Below, piece after piece: positions 1 to 7,156 of a stretch of 10,146 nucleotides of DNA. Source of the DNA: Planctomycetota bacterium (GTDB taxonomy: Bacteria > Planctomycetota > PLA2). Position 1 is the first letter of the stretch. Every line of letters starts with the position of its first letter. The position numbers and the translations under genes were made by a program. Where the stretch lies: contig JAKLKT010000118.1 of the NCBI GenBank assembly GCA_023150495.1, positions 1 to 10,146 on the forward strand, written 5' to 3'. The notes under the pieces are model-generated. The model had not been told where the DNA came from. It made no database searches and saw nothing but the letters and a program-made list of their open reading frames with translations.

Positions 1-4
1 CTCC

Positions 5-17
5 AGGAGAGAGAGGA
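5..17 (+). promoter_or_regulatory. Shine-Dalgarno region of the VOC gene
   Basis: A purine-rich stretch, AGGAGAGAGAGGA, lies 5-17 bases before the ATG at 22. It contains both AGGAG and GAGGA cores. It fixes the start of the VOC gene. It is also the only strong Shine-Dalgarno sequence in the window: other gene starts have a -10-like hexamer in this position instead. The VOC gene is therefore probably translated from a leadered mRNA that starts before the window. Confidence 0.7.
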
Positions 18-21
18 AACC

Positions 22-393
22 ATGGACGTCGGCGCATTCTCGATCAGCCTCGCCGTGAAGGACATCAAGGCTTCGAAGGCGTTCTACGAGAAGCTCGGGT
101 TCAGGAGCTTCGGCGGGGACGTCGCGGAGAACTGGGCGATCCTCAAGAACGGCAGCCACGTGATCGGCCTCTTCCAGGGGATGTTCGAGAAGAACATCCT
201 CACGTTCAACCCGGGCTGGGACCAGGACGCGAGAAAGCTCGGGTCGTTCACCGACGTGCGCGAGCTCCAGCGGCGGCTGAAGGCGCAGGGCGTGAAGCTC
301 ACGAGCGAGGCGGACGAGAGGACGAAGGGCCCGGCGAGCTTCACGCTCACGGACCCGGACGGCAACCCGGTCCTCTTCGACCAGCACGTCTGA
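22..393 (+). CDS. VOC family (glyoxalase/bleomycin-resistance fold) protein
   Basis: This is a complete 123-residue protein of the vicinal-oxygen-chelate superfamily, which has the usual length for one two-module (2 x beta-alpha-beta-beta-beta) chain. The first module opens with SISLAVKDIKASKAFYEKLGF (residues 7-27, the typical beta1-alpha1 signature). The second has FTDVRELQRRLKAQGV (76-91), and the chain ends with the classic LTDPDGNPVLFDQHV strand. The internal stretch GLFQGMFEKNILTFNPGWDQ (49-68) is characteristic of a conserved uncharacterised VOC subfamily. The usual metal-ligand His/Glu positions are not obvious: the first strand has Ser and the final DPDG strand has Asp-Gln where many glyoxalases have Glu. 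I therefore cannot name a substrate or say that it is a metalloenzyme. The start is supported by a strong ribosome site. The next gene begins 44 bases downstream and looks unrelated. The family is secure; the function is unknown. Confidence 0.88.
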   Translation: MDVGAFSISLAVKDIKASKAFYEKLGFRSFGGDVAENWAILKNGSHVIGLFQGMFEKNILTFNPGWDQDARKLGSFTDVRELQRRLKAQGVKLTSEADERTKGPASFTLTDPDGNPVLFDQHV

Positions 394-422
394 GGGCTCT
401 GGCACCCAAGCCCGCGGCGCCG

Positions 423-428
423 TACGTT
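423..428 (+). promoter_or_regulatory. possible -10 element of the lipoprotein gene
   Basis: TACGTT fits the TANNNT form and ends 9 bases before the GTG start at 438. No Shine-Dalgarno sequence and no -35 hexamer can be seen. It is a weak call on its own. It is listed because the same arrangement recurs in front of most other non-operonic starts in the window. Confidence 0.3.
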
Positions 429-437
429 TAGACATGC

Positions 438-2419
438 GTGCGCGCGATCGCTGTCCTCCTCCTCGTCGCCGCCTGCGAGCGGGAATGGGTCCGCGCGTAC
501 GACGGCGCGGTCCCGGGCACCGACGAGGAGATGACATCGATCCTCCTCGTGCGGGATGCCCTCACGGGACTGCCGATCCCGGGCGCGACCGTGCGGCAGC
601 ACGCCGAGAACGAGATGGGCCAGGACGGCCGCTGGGCGCCGCTCCTGGCGGAAGGACGGACCGACGAGTTCGGCCTCGTGACGTTCCGGCACGCGGAGGT
701 GCCCCCGATCGCCCATTGGACGGTCCACGCCCACGGCTACGCGCCGACCGAGGCGTACGGGCAGGTCGTCGTCGAGGAGATCGAGCTCCGTCCGGGCACG
801 GAGTATGTCGGGAAGCTCCTCGCGATCGACGGCAGCCCTCTCGCTGGCGCCGCCGTGGAGTGGAAGGTCGGCTGCGCCCACGCGCCGGCGCTCGCGAGCG
901 CGAGGACCGACGCGACGGGCCTCTTCCGGTTCGCGTGCATCGAGGACGGCGACTTCGTCCTCGACGATCCGCGCGGCGCGGCGGAGTATCTGAGGGGGCC
1001 CCGGGGGCCAGGCTTCGGCATCCCGGTGGAGCAGATGCTCCCCGGCCGGACGATCCGCGGACGCGTGGTGACGACGGACGGAACCCCGCCCCCGTGGGCG
1101 GTCGTGGCGACGAGCTCGCGGGCGCCGCGGGCCGCTACGGACTACCTGGGCCGCTTCGCGCTCCACGGGTCCGCACGCGGCGACATCGAAGTCTGGTGGG
1201 CCGGGCCGTGGACCCAGTACACGGACGACTTCGCCCCGGCGCTCGACGTCCGGCTCATGGTCGGCGGGCCGCCGATCGAGGCGCGGCGGGTCGCCGTGCA
1301 CGTCCGCGTGCTGCCCCCGGACCCCCTCAGGATCCACTTCGACAGCCTCGCGGACGGCCGCCGGCTCTCGTTCGACTGGGATCCCGACAATCCGCACGTC
1401 CGCGTGCCGCTGGGCGTCTACCTGGTCAGCGCGGGCGACCCGTGGTCCTCGCACGTCGCCCCGGTGGTCCGCGCCGACCTGCGCGCGAGCCGCGAGATGG
1501 CGCTCGTGTCCCTGGAGCAGCCGACGCTCGAACTCCCCGCGCTGCCGGAGCAGGCCGTCGCGCGCATCGTCCTCGAGGACGACAGCTGGTTCGTCAAGAC
1601 GGGGGAGTACGACCGTCTGCCGGCGGCCGCGCGGGCGTGGCTGCGCGTGGACCTGGGCAGGACGCCCCACACGTTCCCGATCGGACCCGAGCGCGACGGC
1701 GTGCGCCGGGCGGACGTCCGGCTGCCGGGGCGCAAGTTCATCCGCGTGCCGGGCCTCGAGGATGGGCTCAAGGTGGAGCTGTTCGCCGATGTCGCCGAGA
1801 TCGCGGACGGCCCCGCGCCCGGCGAGGTGACGAGGGGCTCCGCCGGCCTCGCGACGTACGCGGTCGGCGAACAGTGGCTCCAGCTCGCGCACCCGGAGAG
1901 GGGCTGGGCCGTGGTCCGGATCGATCTCCCGTTCGAGGCGGCGACGGTCGCGCCCGACTGCACGCTCACGCCGTGGCCGGAACCCGTCGAGCTGCGCGTC
2001 CTTCTCGACGACGGGACGCCCGTCGCCGACGCGGACGTCCAGGTCCTCGACGACGCGGAGCCGCCCGGCTGCCTCGATGCCCCCGACGAGCCTTCTGAGA
2101 CCGACGGCAACGGGATCCTGCGCCGCCGGTGGCTGCGCGACGGGCTGCACGTGCGGATCACGCGGGAGGACTGCGTGTGGTCGTGGGCGACGCTCTCGGG
2201 ATCGCCGCCGTACGAGGTGCGCCTCGGCAGCGCTGTCCTCGAGGTGGATGCGGGGGATCTCGAATCGCCCGCGTGCGTCCTCGACGGCGTCGCTTACGAC
2301 CGGCCCGCCGAGGGGATGATCGTCCTCCCACGCTCGTCGTCGGCGCGAACGGCCGCAAGGCACGCGCGTACGGGATCGTCCTGCGCGAGGGGGACACGCG
2401 GCGAATCACGTTCCGGTGA
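438..2419 (+). CDS. Lipoprotein with carboxypeptidase-regulatory-like modules, frameshifted near the 3' end
   Basis: The protein begins at a GTG with a very short lipoprotein signal, MRAIAVLLLVAAC, with Cys13 as the predicted lipidated residue. An in-frame TAG at 429 excludes any earlier start. The body contains beta-rich modules of the carboxypeptidase regulatory/Ig-like type. Each carries a G-x-P-(I/L)-x-G-A-x-V core followed by a T-D-x-x-G-x-F strand: about residues 35-116 (TGLPIPGATV), 121-180 (GSPLAGAAVEW, TDATGLFRF), 203-255 (GRVVTTDGTPP, YLGRFAL) and 517-590 (DDGTPVADADVQVL, TDGNGIL). It is presumably anchored on the cell surface or in the periplasm, and no enzymatic motif is visible. 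The initial frame is coherent up to Pro631 (codon at 2328), then becomes an Arg/Glu-rich antisense read of the neighbouring permease. Shifting to the third frame there gives TLVVGANGRKARAYGIVLRE and a TGA at 2417, so the intact protein would be about 660 residues. Either the gene is broken or one C was lost from a C-run in sequencing. Confidence 0.72.
994..1009. repeat. dispersed G5/C5 motif, variant copy in the lipoprotein gene
   Basis: GGGGGCCCCGGGGGCC lies within the lipoprotein gene and encodes the R-G-P-R-G-P segment (residues 186-191). On the opposite strand it reads C5-GGGG-C5, a variant of the C5-GGA(G)-C5 motif. The encoded segment is low-complexity and sits between two modules. Confidence 0.4.
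1313..1328. repeat. dispersed C5-GGA-C5 motif in the lipoprotein gene
   Basis: GCCCCCGGACCCCCTC encodes the L-P-P-D-P-L segment of the lipoprotein. It matches the core of the copies at 10009 and, in inverted orientation, 8599. Confidence 0.5.
2327..2330 (+). other. inferred one-base frameshift in the lipoprotein gene
   Basis: The codons GTC CTC CCA at 2322-2330 lead into a nonsensical frame. Adding a single C to the CCC run at 2327-2329 would give V-L-P-T-L-V-V-G-A-N-G and join the downstream frame, which ends at TGA 2417-2419. That downstream frame has normal amino acid composition, and its stop sits 25 bases short of the convergent permease gene, where a stop is expected. A homopolymer deletion, real or technical, is the simplest reading. 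Confidence 0.65.
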
Positions 2420-2435
2420 GGCCCCCGGAGCCCCC
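2420..2435. repeat. dispersed C5-GGAG-C5 motif, intergenic copy
   Basis: GGCCCCCGGAGCCCCC directly follows the lipoprotein stop codon and fills most of the 25-bp gap between two convergent genes. It is one of about eight related copies in the window. It has no hairpin-plus-T-tract character, so it does not look like an ordinary intrinsic terminator. Confidence 0.55.
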
Positions 2436-2444
2436 GACTTCCTT

Positions 2445-3611
2445 CTACGCGATGTGCTTCGGGTCGAGCGCGTCCTGCAGCGCGTCCGTGAAGATGTTGA
2501 AGGCGAGCACGAGGAAGAACATCACGACCGTCGCCGCGCCGATCTGCCAGAAGAAGCCGTTCACGACCTCCTGCTTCGCCTGGCTGATCATGATCCCCCA
2601 GCTGGGCTCGTTCTTGACGCCGAGGCCGAGGAACGTCAGCAGCACCTCCGACTTGATCGCCGAGATGAAGAGGAGCGAGAACTGCACGAGCATCAGATGC
2701 GACACGTTCGGGATCACGTGCTTCGCGAGGATCTTCCAGCGGCGCTGGCCGAGCGCGGTCGCCGCCTGCACGTAGTCGAGCTGCTTGATCTTCAGCACCT
2801 CGCCGCGCACGACCCGGCACGGCCCGATCCAGAACGTGAGGCCGAACGCCGCGTAGAGCGGCACGAGCGACTGCTCGATCGCGCTGCCCTGGAACATGAA
2901 CACGAGCACCGAGAGCAGCACGAGGTAGGGCACCGACGACAGCGTCGAGTAGAGCCACTGCACGAGCTGGTCCACCCACCCGCCGTAGAACGCCGCGGCC
3001 GCGCCGAGGAGCGTGCCGAGGAGCACGGCGGAGAGGCCGACGACGATGCCGATCTGCAGCGCGATCTTGATCGCGTAGACGGCGCGCAGGAGGATGCTCC
3101 GGCCCTGCCGGTCGGTCCCGAGGAGGAGCTTCATCCGCTGGGAGAAGGCGTCCCACCCCTCGAGCGGCTGCCAGACCTTCGTCGCCGCCGCCTCGAGCTT
3201 TTTGAGCCTCGGCCAGAGCGCCGGGTCGCGGTTCAGGTCCCTGCTCTCCTCGAGCTCCTCGTAGATCCCGAGCGCCGCGTCGAGCCGCTTCCGCAGCTCC
3301 TCCTCCGGCACCGCCGCGACGCGCCGGCGGCCGAGGCGAACCTCCCCGAGCGCCCGCGCCTTGTCCCCCTGCTTCAGCGCGCGCTGCACGAGCGTGATCT
3401 CGAAGTCGACGTCCTCGAAGCGCTTCTCCGGCTTCGCGGGGCGGGAGAACCCCGGGACGCTGTCCGGGCCCACGCGCTCGAACGCCTCCTCGCGCGTCAC
3501 GAGGCCGCCGAAGATCGCGATGCCGAGCCCGAGGTAGAGCGCGATCCCCGCCGCCGCGAGGAGCGCGAGCCTGCTCTTCCGGAACTTGCGGAGGCCGCGC
3601 GAGAGGAGCAT
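2445..3611 (-). CDS. ABC peptide-type transporter permease, DppC/OppC-like, with enlarged extracytoplasmic segment
   Basis: This is a 388-residue inner-membrane permease of the binding-protein-dependent transport family. It has an N-terminal membrane segment (about 15-37), the DppC signature GTDRQGRSILLRAVY (165-179), further membrane segments at about 183-208, 227-240, 250-263, 308-330 and 355-376, and the ATPase-contacting EAA loop (QAATALGQRRWKILAKHVIP, 282-301). It ends in DPKHIA, close to the usual DPR-type ending. Between the first helix and the GTD signature it carries about 125 residues where I would expect roughly 40. The extra part is charged and mostly helical (for example EEELRKRLDAALGIYEELEE, 103-122). 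Its ATG overlaps the stop of the upstream DppB-type gene as TGATG, so the two are almost certainly translationally coupled. No ATPase gene follows: a convergent gene begins 25 bases beyond the TAG. The family is secure; the substrate is unknown. Confidence 0.92.
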   Translation of the reverse strand: MLLSRGLRKFRKSRLALLAAAGIALYLGLGIAIFGGLVTREEAFERVGPDSVPGFSRPAKPEKRFEDVDFEITLVQRALKQGDKARALGEVRLGRRRVAAVPEEELRKRLDAALGIYEELEESRDLNRDPALWPRLKKLEAAATKVWQPLEGWDAFSQRMKLLLGTDRQGRSILLRAVYAIKIALQIGIVVGLSAVLLGTLLGAAAAFYGGWVDQLVQWLYSTLSSVPYLVLLSVLVFMFQGSAIEQSLVPLYAAFGLTFWIGPCRVVRGEVLKIKQLDYVQAATALGQRRWKILAKHVIPNVSHLMLVQFSLLFISAIKSEVLLTFLGLGVKNEPSWGIMISQAKQEVVNGFFWQIGAATVVMFFLVLAFNIFTDALQDALDPKHIA

Positions 3612-4558
3612 CAGGACAGCCTCACCCGCGGGTCGACGAGCGCGTAGAGCACGTCGGTCAGGATGTTCGTGACGATGAAGATCGCCGCGAAGACCGCCGT
3701 GAACCCCTGCACGACGGGGAAGTCCTTCCCGAGGATCGCGGTGATCAGCGTGCGGCCCATGCCGGGGATGTTGAAGTAGACCTCGATCAGGATCTCCCCG
3801 GCGACGAGGAAGGGGAGCGTGATCATCACGTGCGTGATCACCGGGATCAGCGCGTTCCGCAGGACGTGCTTGAGCATCACGCCGCGCTCCGAGAGCCCCT
3901 TCGCCCGCGCCGTCCGCACGTGGTCGCGCGTCGCCTCCTCGACGATCACGGCCCGGTAGAAGCGCGAGTCGTACCCGACGGCGAGCACGACGTTGATGAG
4001 CACGGGGAGCGCGCAGAAGTGGACCCACCAGAAGGAACGCGCCGTGTCGTAGCCCTGGATCGCGAAGACCTGCGTTCCCGTCCACTCGGAGAGCCTGTAC
4101 GCGCCGAAGTACTGGCCGAAGATGATGTAGACGACGTAGCTGATGCTCATGCCCACGACCGCGCCGGCCATGAGCCACCGGTCCAGCGCGCGTCCCCGGC
4201 GGTAGGCCGCGACGAGCGCGATCGCGAGCGCGACGAGCGTCGTCAGGACGAGCGCCGGGAGCGCGATCCAGAAGCTCGGCCAGACGGCCTGCGAGAGCTC
4301 CTGCCTGACGGTCCGGCCCTTCTTGTCCCAGCTCTCGCGGTCGAGGTCGAACCCCCACAGGAGCTTCCCGTACTGGACCCAGAACGGGTCCTTGAGCCCG
4401 AGCGATTCCTTCTCCTTCTCGTACTGCTCCTGCGTCGCGTTCTTGCCCAGCCGCCCCCAGACCGGGTCGTTCACCCGGAGCGCGAGCATCACGACGAGCA
4501 GGATGCCGAGGTAGACCGGGACGTTCCATAGGAGCTTCCGGACGACGTACTGCCACAT
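3611..4558 (-). CDS. ABC peptide-type transporter permease, DppB/OppB-like
   Basis: This is a 315-residue inner-membrane permease that pairs with the following DppC-type subunit to form the translocation pore. The start MWQYVVRKLLWNVPVYLGIL is the typical DppB opening, with the first membrane helix at about 9-28. The periplasmic loop carries the family pattern NDPV...ATQEQYEKEKESLGLKDPFWVQY (30-63). More helices lie at about 97-118, 128-150, 176-195, 240-260 and 285-308. The EAA loop is EEATRDHVRTARAKGLSERG (207-226), continuing to HVLRNALIP (231-239), and contains the conserved RxARAKGL. The end, YALVDPRVRLS, matches the usual DPR(I/V)R finish. The loop between helices 3 and 4 (150-176, YFGAYRLSEWTG...) looks like the longer type seen in some OppB-like proteins. 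The gene starts 4 bases after the binding-protein stop and overlaps the next permease by one base, so it is the middle gene of an operon. Confidence 0.94.
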   Translation of the reverse strand: MWQYVVRKLLWNVPVYLGILLVVMLALRVNDPVWGRLGKNATQEQYEKEKESLGLKDPFWVQYGKLLWGFDLDRESWDKKGRTVRQELSQAVWPSFWIALPALVLTTLVALAIALVAAYRRGRALDRWLMAGAVVGMSISYVVYIIFGQYFGAYRLSEWTGTQVFAIQGYDTARSFWWVHFCALPVLINVVLAVGYDSRFYRAVIVEEATRDHVRTARAKGLSERGVMLKHVLRNALIPVITHVMITLPFLVAGEILIEVYFNIPGMGRTLITAILGKDFPVVQGFTAVFAAIFIVTNILTDVLYALVDPRVRLS

Positions 4559-4562
4559 CCCG

Positions 4563-6290
4563 TCACTTCGCCGCGGGGTCGACGTCCAAGTACTTGAACC
4601 AGTTCCAGAAGGTCTCGTTCGGGCGGCAGTGCTTCAGGCGCGGCCGGACCAGGTAGAAGCGCGTGCGCGCCATCGAACCCACGAACGGGCAGTCCTCGAG
4701 CACCATGTCCCGCATGCGCCCGTAGATCGCCGTCCTCTCGGGCGAGGGCGGCATCGTGCGGATCTTCAGGTAGAGCTCGTCGAAAGCCGGGTTCTTGTAG
4801 TTGAAGCTGTTCGACCCGGGCGACTCGTTCGGGCCGTAGAAGAGCGCGAGGTTGTTCTCGCCGTCCGGGTAGTCGCTCCCCCACGCGAAGGCGAAGAGCT
4901 GGGCGCGCTTCTCGTGGGTCGCCTCGGTCAGCTGCGAGAAGTCGACGAGGCGCACCTTCAGCTGCACGCCGATCTGCTCGAGGTCGCGCTGCACCGACTC
5001 CACCTGCTCCTGCTGGTTGCCCCCGACGGAGCTCCAGTACTCGAGCGGCGGGAGCCCCTTCCCCTCCGGGTACCCCGCCTTGGCGAGGAGAGCGCGGGCC
5101 TTGTCGAGGTCGGGGCCGCGCGCGCCCTTCTCCGAGCGCCCCTCGGGCGGGTAGCCGTCGAGGCCGGGCGGGATCATGCCGTCGTAGACGATGTTGATCC
5201 CGTTGTAGAAGCTGTCGTTGATCTGGTCGACGTTGATCGCGTACGCGATCGCCCGCCGCAGCGCCCGCTTCTCCTCGGTGTAGCCGCCGACGAGCGGGTC
5301 CTCCATGTTGAAGCCGACGTGCCAGATGAAATCGAGGAGCGGGATCGGGCTCGACGTCACGCGCGCTTCCTCCCACTCCTTCTTGAGCTTCCGCGTCCGC
5401 TTCGTGTAGGCCTCGGTGAAGTTCTCCGCGGGGACCGTCACGAAATCGAGGTTCGTCGCCTTCCACTCGAGCCACATGGGCTGGTCCTCCTGGAAGAAGG
5501 TGATCTCGATCCGGTCGACGAACGGGATCCGCTTCCCCGCGGCCTCGTGGCGCGTCTCGCCGCCCGCGTCCGGGAAGAACGCCTCGCGGTACTGCGGGTT
5601 CCGGTGGAGCGTGATGCTCTTCGTCCGCTGCCAGTCCTCGTCCTTCCGGAGCAGGAAGGGCCCCGTCCCCACCGGGTGCCCGGAGAACGCCGCGCCGTAG
5701 GTCTCCGCGGCCTCGCGCGGCACGATCGCGGTCTGGAACATCGCGAGCACGTAGAGGAACCGGAACACCGGCTCCTTCAGCTCGACCTCGAACTCGTGGT
5801 CGGAGAGGATCCGCATCCCCTCAACGGGCGCGTCGTAGTCGAACCTCGCCGCCTTGTTCTGCGCGTCCCGGTACTCGTCGAACCCCTTGATCGTGTTCTC
5901 GAAGAGCCACCACGAGCGAGGGTTGTTGTCGTCGTCGGCCATCCGCTTCCACGAGTGGAAGACGTCCTTCGCGACCAGCTCGCGCCCCTTCCCGGACGGG
6001 AAGCACGGGTCGTCCCGGAACCGCACCCCCTTCTTCAGCTTGAAGCGGTAGACGAGCCCGTCGCGAACCGGCATCTCCTCGAGCAGGAGCGGCTCGAGCA
6101 TGGGGTAGGCGAGGTAGTTGTACTGGACGAGCGTCTCGTACACCTGCTCGCACACCTCCGCCTCGTACTGCGTGGACCCGCGCACCGGGTCGAGCGTCTT
6201 CGGCCCGTCGGCGCGGATCGGGATCCGCAGCACCTTCTCCTGGGCGGACACGAGGGAGGCGAACGCGAGGAGGATCGGGAGAAGTCGCAT
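4563..6290 (-). CDS. ABC transporter solute-binding protein, family 5 (peptide/opine/nickel type)
   Basis: This 575-residue periplasmic receptor delivers substrate to the two permeases encoded downstream. A type I signal peptide is visible (MRLLPILLAFASLVSA, cleavage likely before Gln17). There is no lipobox, so it should be soluble in the periplasm. The N-terminal lobe shows the family-5 signature: RADGPKTLDPVRGSTQYEAE (26-45), EQVYETLVQY (48-57), DGLVYRFKLKKGVRF (77-91), and KDVFHSWKRMAD (108-119), which matches the conserved AxDVxxSxxR block. Substrates of this family range from oligopeptides to sugars and metals, and nothing here decides between them. It is the first gene of the importer operon, and its start is 23 bases from the divergent exonuclease gene. 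Upstream there is TAGAAT 7 bases before the ATG and no ribosome site, suggesting a leaderless message. Confidence 0.94.
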   Translation of the reverse strand: MRLLPILLAFASLVSAQEKVLRIPIRADGPKTLDPVRGSTQYEAEVCEQVYETLVQYNYLAYPMLEPLLLEEMPVRDGLVYRFKLKKGVRFRDDPCFPSGKGRELVAKDVFHSWKRMADDDNNPRSWWLFENTIKGFDEYRDAQNKAARFDYDAPVEGMRILSDHEFEVELKEPVFRFLYVLAMFQTAIVPREAAETYGAAFSGHPVGTGPFLLRKDEDWQRTKSITLHRNPQYREAFFPDAGGETRHEAAGKRIPFVDRIEITFFQEDQPMWLEWKATNLDFVTVPAENFTEAYTKRTRKLKKEWEEARVTSSPIPLLDFIWHVGFNMEDPLVGGYTEEKRALRRAIAYAINVDQINDSFYNGINIVYDGMIPPGLDGYPPEGRSEKGARGPDLDKARALLAKAGYPEGKGLPPLEYWSSVGGNQQEQVESVQRDLEQIGVQLKVRLVDFSQLTEATHEKRAQLFAFAWGSDYPDGENNLALFYGPNESPGSNSFNYKNPAFDELYLKIRTMPPSPERTAIYGRMRDMVLEDCPFVGSMARTRFYLVRPRLKHCRPNETFWNWFKYLDVDPAAK

Positions 6291-6297
6291 GGGCCGG

Positions 6298-6303
6298 ATT
6301 CTA
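6298..6303 (-). promoter_or_regulatory. -10-like element of the ABC importer operon
   Basis: On the minus strand TAGAAT (5 of 6 consensus bases) ends 7 bases before the ATG of the binding-protein gene. The sequence TAGAATCCGGCCCATG closely matches TAGAATCCGCCCCATG in front of the zinc-ribbon gene at 9145-9160. The expected transcription start falls at or next to the ATG. No good -35 is visible. Any -35 would have to lie inside the divergent exonuclease coding region. Confidence 0.55.
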
Positions 6304-6305
6304 AT
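6300..6305 (+). promoter_or_regulatory. -10-like element of the exonuclease gene
   Basis: On the plus strand TCTAAT (5 of 6 consensus bases, though the usually conserved second A is replaced) ends 8 bases before the ATG at 6314. It overlaps the minus-strand TAGAAT over four bases within the octamer ATTCTAAT. It is supported mainly by its position; the gap between the two divergent genes is too short for separate promoters. Confidence 0.42.
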
Positions 6306-6313
6306 GGAAAGCG

Positions 6314-7141
6314 ATGGCCGTCCACCTCGTCGACGCGAGCCCCTACATCTTCCGGGCCTTCCACACCCTGCCCGAGACCATCCGCGACCCGGAGGGGCGC
6401 CCCACGAACGCCGTCCACGGGTTCCTCGACTTCCTCCTGCGCCTCATCCGCGAGGAGGAGGTCACGCACATGGCCGTCTGCTTCGACTTCGACCTCGTGA
6501 AGAGCTTCCGCCAGGGGATCTTCGCGGAGTACAAGGCGAACCGCCCCTCCCCCCCGGCCCCCCTCCTTTCCCAGCTCGGGCCGTGCCGCGAGGCGGCGGA
6601 GGCGATCGGCGCCCGCACGTTCATCGCCGACGGCTACGAGGCCGACGACCTGATCGCGACGCTCGTCCGGAAGCTCGCCGCGCCCGCGGTGATCGTCACC
6701 GGCGACAAGGACCTCGCGCAGCTCGTCACGGACGACGTCTCGCTGCTCGACTTCGCGCGCGAGGAGCGCTACGGGCCGCGCGAGGTCGTCGACAGGTTCG
6801 GCGTGCGGCCCGGCCAGATCGCCGACCTCCTCGCGCTCGCGGGGGACGCCGTGGACAACGTCCCCGGCGTCGCCGGGATCGGCAGGAAGACCGCGGCGAA
6901 GCTGCTCCAGCGGTTCGGGCGCGTCGAGGACATCGATTGGGGGGGGCTCCGGGGGACCGCGGCGCACGGACGCGACGTCGCGCTCCTCTCGAAGCGGCTC
7001 ACGCTGCTCGCGTACGACGCGCCCGTCTCCGCGGCGCTCGACGACCTCCGGTACCTCGGGGCCGACCCGGCCGAGGTCGACGCCTTCTGCAGGCGCCTCG
7101 GCTCCGGGAAGCTCCGCGCTCGGATTCCCTTGAGGGCGTGA
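6314..7141 (+). CDS. stand-alone 5'-3' exonuclease (DNA polymerase I N-terminal / FEN type)
   Basis: This 275-residue protein corresponds to the 5' nuclease domain of DNA polymerase I without the polymerase. Such enzymes remove RNA primers and DNA flaps by two-metal catalysis. The acidic metal ligands are all present with family spacing: D7 (HLVDAS), D58 (CFDFD), E109/D111/D112 (DGYEADDLIATL), D131/D133 (VTGDKDLAQLV) and D178/D181 (LAGDAVDNVPGV). The arch region has YKANRP (73-78). The helix-three-turn-helix DNA-binding motif is GDAVDNVPGVAGIGRKTAAKL (177-197). The length fits the stand-alone subfamily. A full polA could be encoded elsewhere. Two copies of the dispersed C/G motif lie inside the gene, at 6549-6563 (S79-P83) and 6942-6955 (G-L-R-G). 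The second falls in a tolerant loop after the helical motif. The gene is divergent from the importer operon and 15 bases upstream of the UbiD gene. Confidence 0.92.
   Translation: MAVHLVDASPYIFRAFHTLPETIRDPEGRPTNAVHGFLDFLLRLIREEEVTHMAVCFDFDLVKSFRQGIFAEYKANRPSPPAPLLSQLGPCREAAEAIGARTFIADGYEADDLIATLVRKLAAPAVIVTGDKDLAQLVTDDVSLLDFAREERYGPREVVDRFGVRPGQIADLLALAGDAVDNVPGVAGIGRKTAAKLLQRFGRVEDIDWGGLRGTAAHGRDVALLSKRLTLLAYDAPVSAALDDLRYLGADPAEVDAFCRRLGSGKLRARIPLRA
6549..6563. repeat. C7-GG-C6 tract in the exonuclease gene
   Basis: Two long C-runs separated by GG encode S-P-P-A-P just after the YKANRP arch motif. It resembles the dispersed motif without the A or AG. Runs of seven and six C are also prone to slippage and to sequencing error, yet the reading frame is intact. 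Confidence 0.35.
6939..6958. repeat. dispersed motif (inverted C5-GGAG-C5) in the exonuclease gene
   Basis: GGGGGGGGCTCCGGGGGACC encodes W-G-G-L-R-G-T. Read on the minus strand it contains the same C5-GGAG-C core as the copies at 2422 and 8710. Confidence 0.5.
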
Positions 7142-7142
7142 G

Positions 7143-7148
7143 TATCCT
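7143..7148 (+). promoter_or_regulatory. possible -10 element before the UbiD gene
   Basis: TATCCT, of the TANNNT form, begins one base after the exonuclease stop and ends 8 bases before the GTG start at 7157. There is no Shine-Dalgarno sequence in the 15-base gap. This suggests that the UbiD gene may have its own leaderless transcript as well as read-through from the exonuclease gene. Confidence 0.35.
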
Positions 7149-7156
7149 GCCGCTTC

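Noticed and set aside
434..2098. ATG at 434 opening a 554-codon plus-strand frame
   Set aside because: The product is Arg/Gly/Pro-rich with no signal or domain; the overlapping GTG frame at 438 gives a lipobox and repeated modules.
84..2363. 759-codon open frame on the minus strand across the VOC and lipoprotein genes
   Set aside because: Low-complexity Arg/Pro/Val composition with no motif; antisense to two recognisable genes.
2420..2436. C5-GGAG-C5 as an intrinsic terminator between convergent genes
   Set aside because: It is not self-complementary enough to form a stable hairpin, has no T-tract, and occurs inside coding regions as well.
2331..3647. Continuation of the lipoprotein reading frame to 3647 (total 1069 codons)
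   Set aside because: After 2330 it is Arg/Glu/His/Leu-rich sequence antisense to a clear DppC-type permease; a proper ending exists at 2419 in another frame.
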